A stretch of 64,000 nt of DNA from Anas platyrhynchos (GCF_047663525.1 NC_092590.1:18474001-18538000), one strand, 5' to 3'. Positions 1-11,789 are shown, counted from the stretch's first letter. Numbers and translations are program-made. The notes: generated by a model from the sequence alone, not told the origin.

Positions 1-3000
1 CAAGATTTTATTTGTAGTAACAGCTTTTCCTTGCAAAGGGTGCCAGTTTTCAGTGGCTGTATTTTTTTAGTGAACAACTTCAACACAAGTGACGTTGCAC
101 TAATGGCTTTTAATGATTCAAAACAAGTAATTTCTACTGACCCCTTTTACAAAAGCAAAACATGCCACTGAAAAATTCTAAAACTACATCCACCTTCTTT
201 CTTAATTATTCAATAGAGCACTTTAGACCTACAAAGCAGCACATCAATATTAACTAATCCTCCCAGTCTTCTGAAGAGATAGGGAGATACCAATATTTTA
301 AAGATGAAAAAACTGAGGTAGAGTGCTTTTCTCTAGATCATGCAGTGAGTCTAAAAGCAGCCTTGGGGTTTCTATACCTATGTTTGCTGAAACAACCTGG
401 AAATAGCAAATGCACTTTTCCCTACCAAGGTATGACTTACTTGTTACTACATTCTCCTTTGCTTATTAGCTTATAGGGAAGTTCTCCTGTGTCACTTCTA
501 GTTCACAAGTAGATTTCTGGTGTCTTTTAATTGCTGGAAAAAGAATGTAATCATCATTATACTAACCACATTTTATATACAATTCCATTATGATGACATC
601 TGCATAAATAATGAAAAACAGTAGAAACAGTTAACTAGCATGTAAATATAAAAAATAAAGTTCTACCTATAAAACTGATTGCTGTTCTAAGCAGTGTTCA
701 TATCAAGTTCATATCAATGTTCATATCACTACAAAAAAAAACAATTACAAGGACTAAAAATAAAATGAGGCAATACTATGTCTATTACTCATACATGTAC
801 TTACATAGCAATTATAATGCTAGCAATCAATATTTTAATCTGTATTGTAACCAGACAAAACATAATAGAACCTGCATACCAACTCTTTTTCCGCAATCAC
901 AATGACACTTGGTTAAAACAAGCAAGTGTTTCTAGCCAGTTCCATCAAGGTGTCTCTTACCCAAGGGAAAAGAAAGGACGCAGCGCTCAGAGACTGAAAA
1001 AACATCACCAAATGTAAGCAGCAGTTCAGAAGCCCTCCATATCTCTAGCAGACAAAAGAAACAAAAACAATCCTGTTGTGTGATAGGCTGGTAATAGATT
1101 TAAAGAAAGAAAAGAATATGGATAAATTTGAAAGCCTGAGATACTGGTAGAGCTGTGGGGTCTAAGTGGAGACAGAGACAGAACAGCATAAGGACATTGC
1201 CACTTCTGTTCATCCTCCATCTGTCCTACATACAAAGAGCTTCTTGCACTTCAACACAGCTAGTGTCAAAGCCCTGAAAATTTTCCTTGTTTTGTTGTTG
1301 TTGCGTTTTTTGTTGTTGATTACAGCAATTAAAAACATTCTAGTAATTGGTCAGGACTTTGCTTTCTCAAACCCAAACTTGGCAGAGATTATGTACAGCT
1401 TTCTGGAACAGGATGGAGATAATCTGCCACAGAATGTGTGTGTGTTCTGTGGTGGGTTTGAAAAGAAGTCTTTATAAGAACACAGACTTGTTTACTGCTT
1501 GAAATGAGCACTGTCATTCCAATTCCTGTAATTAAATCCATGATTTTGACAGCTGAAACAGTAGGAATAATTGCACAGTCAGTCAAAGTAAGTTGTTACT
1601 GTTCTGACTGTTGCCAAGAATTCTTTAAAGGTTCTGCTGTGCTTTACATAAATCTAAACTAAATCTTCATCCACCTCATTCACTTCATTTCTGGAGCTAT
1701 GATCTTAATCCTTCCTTTTACTAGGCAATCTGGAAGTCCAAAACTAGTAGTTCTACCATAACACTGCTACATTCCACTGTAACACAAGTATTACATAAAA
1801 CACTCCTACTGATCAGGAAGTTACAGATATATTTTATATAATCCTTTGTCTCTATCCCGTAAAGGCAATACCCATATATGAAAGAACCTGAAGCTAGTGA
1901 CATCTGACGCATCTCAGTACATCAGAAATATTAACACATACTTCAAACACTCCAAGGATATATCATCTTAAATTCATCCATTGTACCAATATCACAAACC
2001 AATGATCTACATTATTTATCTTACAAGACAAGGGAGCTAACAATACTAAGCATCAAAGAAGTCTTTCCAACCATTTTTATTTCAGTCAATGCTAGAGAAC
2101 ACCAGCACAATTCCAGTAACAAATGAGGAAATTTCATCTCAAATTAGCAAGTTACACAGACACCATAGTAGACAATAAAATACTTTACAATGGAATTTTT
2201 GCATTCAAAAGCCAACTGTGCAATCATTCAGAAGTGCTTAAAGCTGAACAAAACAGCACATAAAACAATACGTAAAGACATGCACCCTGTAGTTTATATT
2301 TTCTGCACCTGAAACAAAAGTGGCTCCGATAATGGAACGAAATGCACTAAAACAGCAGCTACTCCACAGAGTTCTCCCCTTCTTACTACAAGGTGATGGT
2401 TAAGGACAGCCTACTCCAACTATTGCAGTATTACATATGAACACCCAGAAGGCTCAGTTAACAAATGAAGAAGCTCTAACAACAGCAGGAAGCTGCCTCT
2501 GACATCCAAAACATAGCTAAGTAAACATTTAGAAACATGTCATTTAGAGCTGAACATCATTTGCAAGATTTTCTTCTTCCCTTTACAGTACCTATCAAAC
2601 AAACACACTTCTCTACAGGAAAAAAGGAACTTAAAAACAGCCAAAACCAGCTGTGTTACAGAGAGTTCAGGGTAAAAAAACAAACAAAACAACACAACAC
2701 ATGCTAGAGAAATGAAAGCCTCTTTATGTTCTATCTTGCAGTGCACAATATAAACAGGTTAAAAACTAAGATGGTATCTCCAGAGTTTGTGACATCTGGA
2801 TTTGTTTCAATTCAGTGTATTCTGAAAACAACTTCACCTGTCAAAATTGTCAGATGACTTTTCATATATCTTGTAAATATAAAACTCCTAGATATATTAA
2901 AATTTCCTCACCAGCGTAAGCATTTATGTTTTCTTCCTCTGAACAGTAAGACACTAGTAACAAGTCAACTCCACTAGAAAACTTCATGAGAGAGCTAAGA

Positions 3001-5949
3001 AAAAACACTACTTCCTTGAAAATTAAATAGCTACTGGTCACAAAATAAATTAAAAAATGCTATAAAATACTCCAGAAGAAGTTATTCATCTGATCAGAAA
3101 CAGGCAGAATATTCAGGAACTTGCAGGATGCTAGTATCTTCAGAATTTGTCCATATTACTTTGTATAATCCTCAACAGACCTAGCGATTTATTTAATAAT
3201 TTCTCTATTCACAGAGTTTGTTTGTTCCTCACAATTAAATCAACAGGGTTGAGTCCTGCCTCTCCAGAGGCCTCCTATAAAAGCAGAAAATGTACTTCAG
3301 ACTTTGATCACACAGATGTTTGGAACAGTTTGGCTCCGTCTGTGCTTCAAAGAGGATTATAATGTGCTCAAAAATTCCTTCACCTGCAAAAAGAAACACA
3401 TACTGTCAACCAAGAAAGAATTTATCAACACAAATACACAGCAACTACATTTACCTCTCCATTGCTTTATGCCGTACTACAGGACACAGGAACTGGGAAA
3501 AATAAATAGGATTGTCCATGCCATTTCTTGTCCACTAAGAACTTTTTTGCAGCCACAGTGCCTGTCATTTAGCAGGTACGAAGAGCAATGCGTTGGAATG
3601 ACGCTTGTTCCTCCCACGCTCCTAAACTACAACCCTACATCACAAATGAATTCCTTTAAAAGCAGGTCTAACCTAACCACAAGGAAGATAATGACCACCT
3701 CAAAAAAATCTGTCATTTGGAAAACATCAGGCCACGCCCAGTACCACAACACTGTTCATATTTTATGTCAATGAAGAGCCCAATGCCCCTTTAATCCATT
3801 TAATGGGTTCCTCATAATTTGAGGTTGGCAAATAAATAATAAAACACCACCTAGCAAAACCACAGTCCTTCAAAAAGATCTGATACTGTAGGACAATGCC
3901 ATAAATATTCCAGGTACTGTTAAACTCCATGTCCTGTGGTTGAAGAACGGATCAAATGCTACCTGAAAATTAACACTGAAGTTCTGGCCCATAGAACAGT
4001 ACCTAGAACCCAGAGGTCTACATGTTCTACTTAGAGCACCAAGACCCAGTGCAGCACTTCAAATAATCCTTACAATTGCACAAGAAATGACTTCAAAAGA
4101 GGCAGTGTGCCAAGCAGCACAGCAGCACCATGCTTTAAGGTGCAATCCCTTTAGACAACATCAATTCAGGTCACTACCAAAAACTGAGAATGCTCTTATC
4201 ACAGGTATGCAGCCTTTTTGTCGTGCCCCCGCCACTCCCTCTCCCCAAGAGGAAATTCCTTTAAAGCACAGAGGTAGGAAGAGGCGGCAGTGAGGCCCAG
4301 GCAACGTTCTTTAAAATATTTAAAACCTAATCATTACAGGACCCAAGGAAGGAATCCAGCATCTAGGGACAAAACTCCTCTCTTTCAAAAGGATTCCAGA
4401 TCATCCTAGCAACTACACTGTGATACAATCAGAACTAGGAGAGTTTTCCTCTCCCTCCACTCAGGCTAGACTACTGCATAGAAAAATATGCACAATTCAC
4501 TAGAGAACACAGTGTTATTCCATTGGCAGAAGCTCTCATACACAGGGCACATCTGTAAATGTTTTGTCTAAATTCCTGATGTGAAATGGAAACAGATCTT
4601 GGATCACATTCTCATATCATGACCATTCCTTTCCTATTTCAGGGTTCAAGGAAGCAGAAATAAAGAGGTCAAATCCTTTCATGTAGTGAAGGGAACCGAG
4701 CATTCTAGCCAGAGTAATGGTAATCATAAGACAGCCATCATCCATTTTAGAAATTAGCAACAACAATGCTGCATGAGGAAATTTATAAAAATGATTTAGG
4801 CACTAGTTTTAGGACTGATCTTTGAAAGCGAGCATTACAATAGAGGTGAGCAGGAAACATGTGAGTTTTGAATCAACACCAGCCATAACCACATATTAAA
4901 GGCCAAAGCACCCAGCCTCAAGAAGAGTGTAGCAGTTTCACCACCTGGGAAATCCCAAAAAATAAGGCCAACACAGGGCTTAGGTTGTTCACAGGTAGCA
5001 TCACAGCTACGCAGGAGAAAACTCCACTGAAATCCCTATTTATCTTAATCCCTACCAGGCCCGAGCCTGGTCTTCATTCTTGGTGCAGGCAGAAAGAAAA
5101 TCAATTCTACAGCCAGGATGATCAGTCTTTCCACCAACTGACAAGCTTTAAAGGGGCAAATATGATGAATACTAGTTTTAATCAGGTGAACAGTTCCACT
5201 TCTCAGTGGCTAAACTGATTCTAAAGGACAGAACCACTTTCCTTGAGGGTAAACAAGCAATTGCCAAAGAAAGGAAAAGTGTGCACTTAATATCGCTAAG
5301 GCCTGGAACTCGTTGCAACTACTCAAACACATCAGGTTGTCCTAAGCTGAATCCCATCATGATTCAACTACCAGACACTTGAGTAATTAACATTTGTGTG
5401 TGTTACACCAGTTGGTGCTAAGATTTAGATTTTCTCAATGCAAACAAAAATCTCAGCTTGAATTCTTTTCATACCAATATTTTTTTTCCATGCCTTCAAG
5501 TAAAAGACTAATTCTGATTTAGATTCTGCATTACTTCTCAATTAAAATAAGAAGCTATATTTGAAGAGTACTCCCTGAATGTTAAGATCACTGCTTTTGA
5601 GAAGGATTTTGAATAACACTATCAAATACAACTGAAAGGAAAAGCTTTAATGATACTGCCAATTTAGCGAATGTGATCCCAACTAAGCAGTATTGCAGCA
5701 GGCTATAAGGCAGGTTCAGATACTGAACAAACCCCATGCTGTAAATATTTTAGAAGGATGATTACATAATATATTATTTTTAAGGAGTCTCTTTGCATTA
5801 GCCACATTATATAGTCCCCTATTGTAGCAGACTTACCAGAAGACCGAAGGATAGCCTTACTTTCTTTCATTTAGTTTGAAAAAACTACAAAACCTAAAGT
5901 ATTTTTTCATTGATTCACTGCATCAAAACTCAGCTGCAGGTTCAGTAAA
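1..5949. other. Downstream flank of DCK, no coding exon seen
   Basis: AT-rich sequence without recognisable protein homology. The open frames here are short, overlap on both strands and lack family motifs. It may include distal DCK 3' UTR; minus-strand AATAAA signals sit at 3188-3193 and 7-12. One MIR-like fragment is recorded separately. By known gene order the next gene to the left should be SLC4A4, but none of it is visible. Confidence 0.6.
250..365 (-). repeat. Degenerate MIR-like SINE fragment, antisense
   Basis: The stretch reads like an antisense MIR core: taatcctcccag, then a gap, then attttaaagatgaaaaaact followed by gaggtagag, and later catgcagtgagt. The order and spacing match the MIR landmarks (taatcctcacaa, attttacagatgaggaaact, cacacagctagtaag). 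It is heavily diverged, as expected for an ancient amniote SINE. Confidence 0.5.
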
Positions 5950-6468
5950 CTCATCCTTCCGCTGTCTGTTTTAATGGTTTTGTACTCTGTTTTCACAGCA
6001 CCTGGAACCACCTTCTTCCACTGACTGGCACTCTAGGTTAGACTTCTTCACACATATTACAGGGAAGACTTCAATCCAAACATCTGACCTGTGTAGCCTC
6101 TCTCTTTCTTCCTCTCATCAGCTAGCCTTTCTCATCCTCTCACACTTCCATCCTTCTTAGGACAGCTGCACGATGTTATAAGCATGACACAGCAAATAAC
6201 AGTTCCTTTAAACATTTGAGGGTTTAAAGTCAGCATTATATTTGCAAACAAAACTAATTGTCAAAGTTTTCTCAAATAAGCCTGGTATGTTTCCTTTTTT
6301 GTTTACTTTTTTTTTTTTTTCCAACTCGAAAACTTAGGTTAGAAGTTACATCAAGAGGCACAATTTTGAAGATCAGTCTGACTTCGAAGAACAGCATGCT
6401 TTTTGAAGCAAGTATCATCTTAAAATCATTTTGACAGGTTGTCAGTTAATCTAAATAATCAGTTTGTT
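5950..6468 (-). other. DCK: DCK 3' UTR, proximal part (distal end uncertain)
   Basis: Directly follows the DCK stop codon on the minus strand. No AATAAA lies near the stop. The first plausible signals are the variant ATTAAA at 5970-5975 and 5646-5651 (minus strand); the first canonical AATAAA is far away at 3188-3193. A T14 run (A14 in the mRNA) lies at 6307-6320. I take the first variant signal as the minimum extent; the UTR could be longer. Confidence 0.4.
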
Positions 6469-6589
6469 CTATTCACAATATTTTTTTACCTTTTCAGTCA
6501 TGTGATCATATCTGTCCTTTTTGCCTTTGAAGTCTTCATTAACATCTAATGTTAAGATAGGTATTTCCTGTAGAAATTCAAAATCCGTT
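6469..6589 (-). CDS. DCK: DCK coding exon 6 (last)
   Basis: Encodes residues 217-255, with [16 protein letters not shown] followed by a divergent tail ([20 protein letters not shown]) and TAG at 6469-6471. The acceptor is catgcag. The final 20 residues are the least conserved part of the protein. Confidence 0.95.
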
Positions 6590-9500
6590 CTGCATGGGAA
6601 TAGAAACAAAGAAAATATTAGTAGCTGCAAAAAAGCGCGTATCCATTGGTTTTTGTTATTAAGAAACCCATGAAAAGAGCTGCACATTTAAATCACAGCC
6701 ATGAATTCTGAATATAAACAAAGAAGCTTACATTGACAGTGTAGCTCCTAGGATACATTATTGATCCTTGAACACACTGCTCCCCCAGGACCCAACAATC
6801 AATTCAGCCATATATTAGAATGAGTTCAGCTGAACCATCTGCTCTGCAGAGCTCTATGTGAAAAGAGCTGAAAGCACATTGCATGTCCTAGCAATAATTA
6901 ACACGTCATAAAGTCAATACCACTAAGGATGTATAGATAAATAGATTCCTGGGGTTCGACTTGATATATCAAAGGAAAAGCTGAAGTTTCAATAGTAGAA
7001 AAAACATTATAGAACATTCTTAGAGCATTTATCCATCCTAAAGTAATTGTTAAACAGATCTTACCGCAGTGTCCTATGCTGAAGCCAGCTTTCATGCTTG
7101 TAGTGAAGCTTCTCCAGATATTCGATGGGAATTTCTTGTTCTTCATCTCTTCCACGCAAGTAAATCCTATTTAAGCATTTCTAAATGCAAAAATGGAAAA
7201 GAGATTGGTTGTTTTTGCAGACATACAGAGTAAGTCTAGTTTGCTGAGTTCTGTGGGATTTTTTGTTTGTTTGTTTGTTTTCCCCCCGACAACCCTTTTT
7301 ACTGTGCAAAATATGTCAAAAATGAATGTTCAACTTGCTTCCTATCTTAGGAAACATGGAAACATTGCTCCATTTCCAGCTGATGGAGCCTACTGACTAT
7401 CTTCAAAATCAAAGAAGGACTCAAAGAAATTTATTGCATTGTTTCTCCGCTACAAGGCATGTCTCAAATAGGCTTTTTTTATTAAAAGAACATGGGGACC
7501 GGTGTATTGCATGGAACGAGAATAGAAGCACCCTTACAACATTACAGACTGGCATTTCAAAATCTCCTTATGCATTTCTGGGTCTAAAGAGCTCTGTTTT
7601 TGAATGCCATACTTGGTTTCAGTCCTGAACACATCCAACGCCTCCAGTATAAGATGATCAAAATTCTTTAAAACTGCTTAATTTTGTAAGTATACATTCT
7701 CAAACTAAAGGAGGAAAAAAATCCCTTGACAATAAGCCTAGGAAAAAAGCCCTCACAGAAACTTTATCTAGCATGTTACATTACTGAGTTGTTAAGCACA
7801 GAAACAAAAGATCAAAGTAGAGAAGTATGGAAGTGACCTACAAGTCAGTTAGTTACTACAATTGGAACCTTTTAAAACTCCTCTTATTTTTTATCCTCTT
7901 GTGCAACTTTCATACTCAAGAGTGGTATTTATGTTGTTACCTTCTTTTAAAATACATTGCACACCCAGACATCAAAGCGTTGTGCTGAAGCACTGCATCA
8001 ACCAAATGCATTCATCTGGCTTAGCTCCATTGCTCCAGGTGAAAGGGCTTCACAAACATACACCCCGTATCCTCTGAGGCATTAACTATAAATTATTCTG
8101 TCACACCAAAGATCCTATAGCTAATTTTGCACTTTTCACTTATTTTATTACCAGTAGTAGTAGTTTCTGGTTTTCTCATCATATAAACAACCTGCTTTTA
8201 TAATTAGAAAAACATTATCTTCACATTTTATTTACAAATACGCAAGCTACATCTGAAAGAACATTCTTATGTTAAGTACTTCCAGACGGTATTAGTAATA
8301 ACTCAAGTTATAGTCTCTGGGGGAATACTACAATCTAAATTGAACTCTAATCATTAGGATTCTTACGGTGAAGGTTAAGAATAGCTCAGTATTTTGAAAA
8401 GATTACATTCAAGGCAAGTTTTTCAACTGTTTTCTTGTCGTAGACATTCAAAACCATCCGTAAAACAAAGAAATAGTGAGATGTAATGACACAGAACCGT
8501 GACCTTAGTAGAGTTCCTTACAAGTACATTATTCTTCAGTCATAAAGTCCTAAAATCATAGTTAAAACCTGCATTTTTAGCAGAAAAAAATTCCATGGGA
8601 GTACATACAAAGACCACATTTTAACAGGGAGGCACAGAACAGGTACTCATTTTCTCTGTTGTCGTAATTGTTTACTCATTACCTCAGGAGTGGCTCTGAG
8701 ATAAATGATCCCGTCCAGCACTAGGCTTTGACCGAACTGCCTATTCATCCAGTCATGCCAGTCTTGGTAAATAGTCCATTCTGTTTCATTCATGCAATCA
8801 GACTCATATAAATTAGCTGCAAAGATATATCTGTGAACACAAAACAGTTCTGTAAACAAAACTAAGCTTGTATACAGTTATCAAGTTCTTTGCCTGAACT
8901 ACTGGGCAGCAACTAGGAAAAGAAGCAACATAGTAACTGTGTAACTTTCATAAATATTTGGACAGGAAATAAACAGCTGGTTTCCTCATTCTGTACCTCT
9001 GTCTATTCCAGAAGCATCCACAAGGAACAGTAAAAACTGAAGCTCAGGTATCTGTTCAGGAGTAATTTATAAGCCACTGAAACACTGAGGAAATTTATTT
9101 ACAATCTATTAGAATGCAGCAAACAAGGATTAAGGATTCTGTGATGGAATTCAGTGATCAAATCTAACCTTCTGCAACTACACACTGAGAGGTACAGCAA
9201 TATAGAACAGCTAGACCTTTTTCATGAAGCACAGAAGAAAACAAGAGCAAGCAACAAAGAAACTGCTCTTTGTTGTTGCGTACTCTCCTTTTATTTAAAA
9301 GGAAATGTGTATGCACAAACCATAAAAAAAAATACCCAGAAAGAGTAAGAAACTACAAATAGTTTATCGAGGCCTGAGGGCGATCTTATAATTCTCTACA
9401 GCTACCACTAGTACCTCCAAAGAGATTTTACTGACGTGGGGGTCGGACTCTTCTCCCAAGAAAGAAGTGAAAGGACAGGAAGAAACGTCCTCAAGTAGCA

Positions 9501-11426
9501 CCAGGGAAGATTTCCGTTGGGTATTAGGAAAAATGTCTTCACTGAAAGGGCTGTGAGGCATTGGAACAGGCTGCCCAGGGAAGTGGTTGAGTCACCATCC
9601 CTGGAGGTCTTCAAGAAACGCGTAGGTACGGTGCTTAGGGACATGGTCTAGTGGTAGTGCTACCACTTGGCAGTGCTAGGCTAATGGCTGCACTTAATGA
9701 TCTTACTGGTCCTTACCCATCTAAATGATTCAATTCTACGAGTTCAAGGTTATTTAACAGAAGTATAAACCCTCAACTCAGTAAAATTATTTCACTGTCA
9801 ACACCGCTGAGAGAATGCTAACAAGCCTCTTAAGGCTATCCTTGTGATTCACCTGTATCAAAGTTAAGATGAAGGAAGTGATGAAGTTCAGGCCTGCTCC
9901 ACCTGTTGTTTATTTCTGGGCTGTATTTAGGAGGATTTCGCTCTTTGCTCGAAGGACTTCACGTCCAACATACCTGTCGCTGTAGACGGATCGTTCGAAG
10001 AAGACCACAGGATTCTCTGCCTCTCTGAGTTTGCCTTCAAGGGATTTGATTTGAGCCCGAATTCTGCTGAGGCAGGCGTAGGTCTGGAAAGTGAAAGACC
10101 ACCTCTCCGGTTTGTCATACATCATCCGAAGCACATTTCCACCGCTCTTCTGTGATGCAGTCAGCTCCTGTTTTTAAATAAATATGGTGAGCCTCTCGTA
10201 TTAGAGAGGTTGTGGTCTTCTGGTTTTGAGAAAAATTAAGTTTCATCTTAGTTTATCATACCTCACAATCATCTTCCGAATTTTGTTGAACATTGCACCA
10301 TCTAGCTACAGGCTCATGAACAACTTCCCATTCTTCATCAGCTTGTTTGAGGATATTCACAAACGTTGACTTCCCTGCAGCTGTAGAAAAGCATTGAGGA
10401 AGAATAGTAGTCAAAAAGGCTACTGTTCTTTAACAAGGGAACAACTATTTTCAAGTATCATAAATGGGTGTCTCCCATCATTTTGGCTTAATTCAGGTAT
10501 GATTCAGAGACCATAGTTCACCACAAATTACCAAGGAAGTGAAGCACTATTTTTTGTGTTTTTAAAACCCTTACAACACTCATATCAAAGTAGTAATGAC
10601 AGCAAGCCTGTCAATTATCTGGAAAGTTACATTTGCTTGGTGGTCCACTCTTGGGTTCAAAGTTGCTGCAATTTACACTTCAGGAAAAAAAAAAAAAAAA
10701 GAATAGCGAAGAAGAAACATAAAGCAGAATGGATGTTTTCTCAAAGATACAGCATGCAAGTCCACCACCAACTGAAAAATGCTCAGATTTTAAGAGGGGT
10801 ACTTAAAGCTGAGAGATGACAAGCAGTTGGTTCTCAAGTGCAGGAGCAGGCACCAGTCAGCAAACTGGTACCTACTCCTTACAACTCCTACCCTCAATTT
10901 TGAGCTCAGTTCTTGGAAAAAAAAGAAAAAAGAAAAAAAAAAGAAAAAAAAAAAAAAGAGCATCTTATTATGAAGGAACTTCCTGCTCTTCACAACTGTT
11001 AAACAGGTTTCTCTCGTTTGCTGAGGGAGGTATTGAACACTACAAGTTTAACCTGACAGCCTGCATTTACACAGGTGTCTTATGCTTCAGTCAGGAACGA
11101 ATAAATCTTTACAGGAAAGGCAGGAGAGAATAACCCTTTAAAAATAAACCCTTAGAAAGGCGAACAAATTAAAAACCCTCCCGGGAAGCTTGCTTTTCCC
11201 CTCAACCCCCCCGCAGCGTTCCCAGCAGCCGATGTTCTCCTCGCGTTATCCCCCGGCTCGCTATCGCGCCGCGACTCCGCTTCTGGGGACGGAACCGGAG
11301 AAAGGCAAAGCCGCCCCCGGGCACCAAGCGAGGCGGCGGGGCGCCCCCCGACTCACCGATGTTGCCCTCCACGGCGATCTTCTTCACCCTGCCCTCCAGC
11401 CGCCCGCGCTTGGGGGGAGTCGCCAT
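6469..11426 (-). CDS. DCK: Deoxycytidine kinase, complete, 6 coding exons, 255 aa
   Basis: DCK phosphorylates deoxycytidine, deoxyadenosine and deoxyguanosine in the salvage pathway (nucleus/cytosol). Joining complement(11357..11426, 10262..10380, 9974..10167, 8683..8830, 7065..7180, 6469..6589) gives 768 nt, 255 codons plus TAG, with every junction GT-AG and every phase consistent. Visible landmarks are the P-loop GNIAAGKST at residues 21-29 (split by intron 1), the catalytic Glu in HEP at 46, Y80, F90-Q91, R98, the ERS motif at 121-123, D127, and the LID arginines R182, R186, R188 with E191. The family member in human has 260 aa. This one is shorter because about seven residues are missing from the N-terminus, with one extra residue near 57 and one near the C-terminus. 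The start is the ATG in the conserved MATPPKR context. Neighbour MOB1B is in tandem upstream. I compared with the human protein from memory; identity is very secure. Confidence 0.97.
7065..7180 (-). CDS. DCK: DCK coding exon 5
   Basis: Encodes residues 178-215, from [11 protein letters not shown] (LID region, arginines 182, 186, 188) through [18 protein letters not shown] to HRTL. The acceptor is gcatttag and the donor cg|gtaaga. Residue 178 is Lys where human has Thr. Confidence 0.94.
7259..7281. repeat. (TTTG)n short tandem repeat in DCK intron 4
   Basis: Four to five TTTG units in a T-rich stretch, 78 bp beyond the 5' end of exon 5. Low-complexity sequence with no visible function. Confidence 0.8.
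8683..8830 (-). CDS. DCK: DCK coding exon 4
   Basis: Encodes residues 129-177, from [10 protein letters not shown] through the [15 protein letters not shown] block to YLRATPE. The acceptor is ttcacag and the donor gag|gtaatg. An open frame continues 12 codons into the intron, but the next true exon begins at 7180. Confidence 0.95.
9365..9740 (+). mobile_element. CR1 LINE, 5'-truncated 3' end, in DCK intron 3
   Basis: About 375 bp match the end of CR1 ORF2 and its 3' UTR in sense orientation. Recognisable blocks, in order, are ggtcggactcttctcccaag, tattaggaaaaatgtcttc, ggctgcccagggaagtgg, gagtcaccatccctggaggt, ttcaagaaacg and gggacatggtctagtgg. It ends in a degraded form of the ATTCTATG-type 3' tail (gattcaattctacga, 9727-9741). 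CR1 elements are typically 5'-truncated like this. It runs opposite to DCK transcription. Minus-strand frames here are shadows of this element. Confidence 0.93.
9974..10167 (-). CDS. DCK: DCK coding exon 3
   Basis: Starts ELTASQK, which retains the serine equivalent to human Ser74. It continues through the [20 protein letters not shown] block that lines the nucleoside pocket, and ends at [10 protein letters not shown] with the ERS motif and Asp127. The donor is acag|gtatgt. The intron before it is only 94 bp. Confidence 0.96.
10262..10380 (-). CDS. DCK: DCK coding exon 2
   Basis: Completes the P-loop (AAGKST) and carries the catalytic Glu46 within VVHEP and the ARWCN block. The acceptor is ctacag and the donor gag|gtatga. 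Phase runs 1 in, 0 out. Human has Pro where this protein has His45. Confidence 0.95.
10685..10700. repeat. A16 homopolymer in DCK intron 1
   Basis: Uninterrupted adenines followed by an A-rich purine stretch. No retrocopy could be recognised upstream. Confidence 0.8.
10917..10958. repeat. Purine-only A/G tract in DCK intron 1
   Basis: About 42 bp of A with single G interruptions on the plus strand, a polypyrimidine tract in the DCK pre-mRNA. It lies about 400 bp downstream of exon 1 and is not adjacent to a splice acceptor. Confidence 0.8.
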
Positions 11427-11640
11427 GAGGGGACGGCACCGGGAAGGGGGGGGGGATAGAGGGGGAGGCGCTGTGTGAGGGAGCCGCGCGCGCACAGCAG
11501 CCGCGCGAGCCGCCAACGGCCGCAACGGAAATAACCGTCGCCCCTTCCGCCGCCGCGCTCGCGCCCGCCTTTTGAATTTGGCGCGCGCCGGCCCCCGCCT
11601 CAGGGGCGGTGGCGCCCTGAGGGGACGGGCAAAAAAAAAA
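11190..11640 (-). promoter_or_regulatory. DCK: DCK CpG-island promoter and 5' UTR
   Basis: An abrupt GC- and CpG-rich block surrounds exon 1 in otherwise AT-rich sequence, with no TATA box next to the start. Upstream of the ATG, an E2F-type site TTTGGCGC (11577-11584) lies next to a CHR-like TTTGAA (11571-11576), and GC boxes (cgcccgcc) sit beside them. The transcription start cannot be fixed, but it must lie in the roughly 200 bp between 11427 and the MOB1B poly(A) region. Confidence 0.8.
11357..11426 (-). CDS. DCK: DCK coding exon 1
   Basis: Encodes residues 1-23 plus the first base of codon 24, starting MATPPKR and ending EGNI, the first half of the P-loop. The donor reads cg|gtgagt on the minus strand. 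The exon sits inside a CpG island. It lacks the serine-rich insert found after PPKR in human DCK. Confidence 0.95.
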
Positions 11641-11673
11641 ATAAACGAGACAACCGTGGTCAAACATAAGCTA

Positions 11674-11679
11674 TTTATT
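11674..11679 (-). terminator. MOB1B: Distal MOB1B poly(A) signal AATAAA
   Basis: TTTATT on the plus strand is AATAAA in the MOB1B sense. Downstream in the transcript come a GT-containing stretch and then a T-rich run (11629-11645), which fits a downstream element. It is the last canonical signal before the DCK promoter. Confidence 0.6.
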
Positions 11680-11789
11680 TTCCTCTTATAAACAGCCTTC
11701 AGCTCCTTGTTGAAAAAACAAACAAAAAAAAACAAAACAAACTAGAATTTAAATATTTTGTCCCATCACAGACAACGATCTGTATACAT

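Noticed and set aside
3304-3774. 156-aa plus-strand open frame
   Set aside because: No recognisable domain, overlaps another frame, and has the composition of AT-rich noncoding sequence.
8647-8682. Extension of DCK exon 4 into the sequence after ATPE
   Set aside because: A good donor (gag|gtaatg) follows the conserved ATPE, and the next family residues are found in exon 5.
9364-9644. Two minus-strand open frames of 65 and 78 aa
   Set aside because: They are antisense to the CR1 fragment and have no coding homology.
9640-9670. tRNA-like A box (tggtctagtgg), as in tRNA-Glu
   Set aside because: It lies inside the CR1 3' UTR, where a closely similar sequence belongs to the consensus; no B box or cloverleaf follows.
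11202-11735. 177-aa minus-strand open frame including DCK exon 1
   Set aside because: Only the 70 nt of exon 1 are coding; the rest is promoter and intron read through in the GC-rich island.
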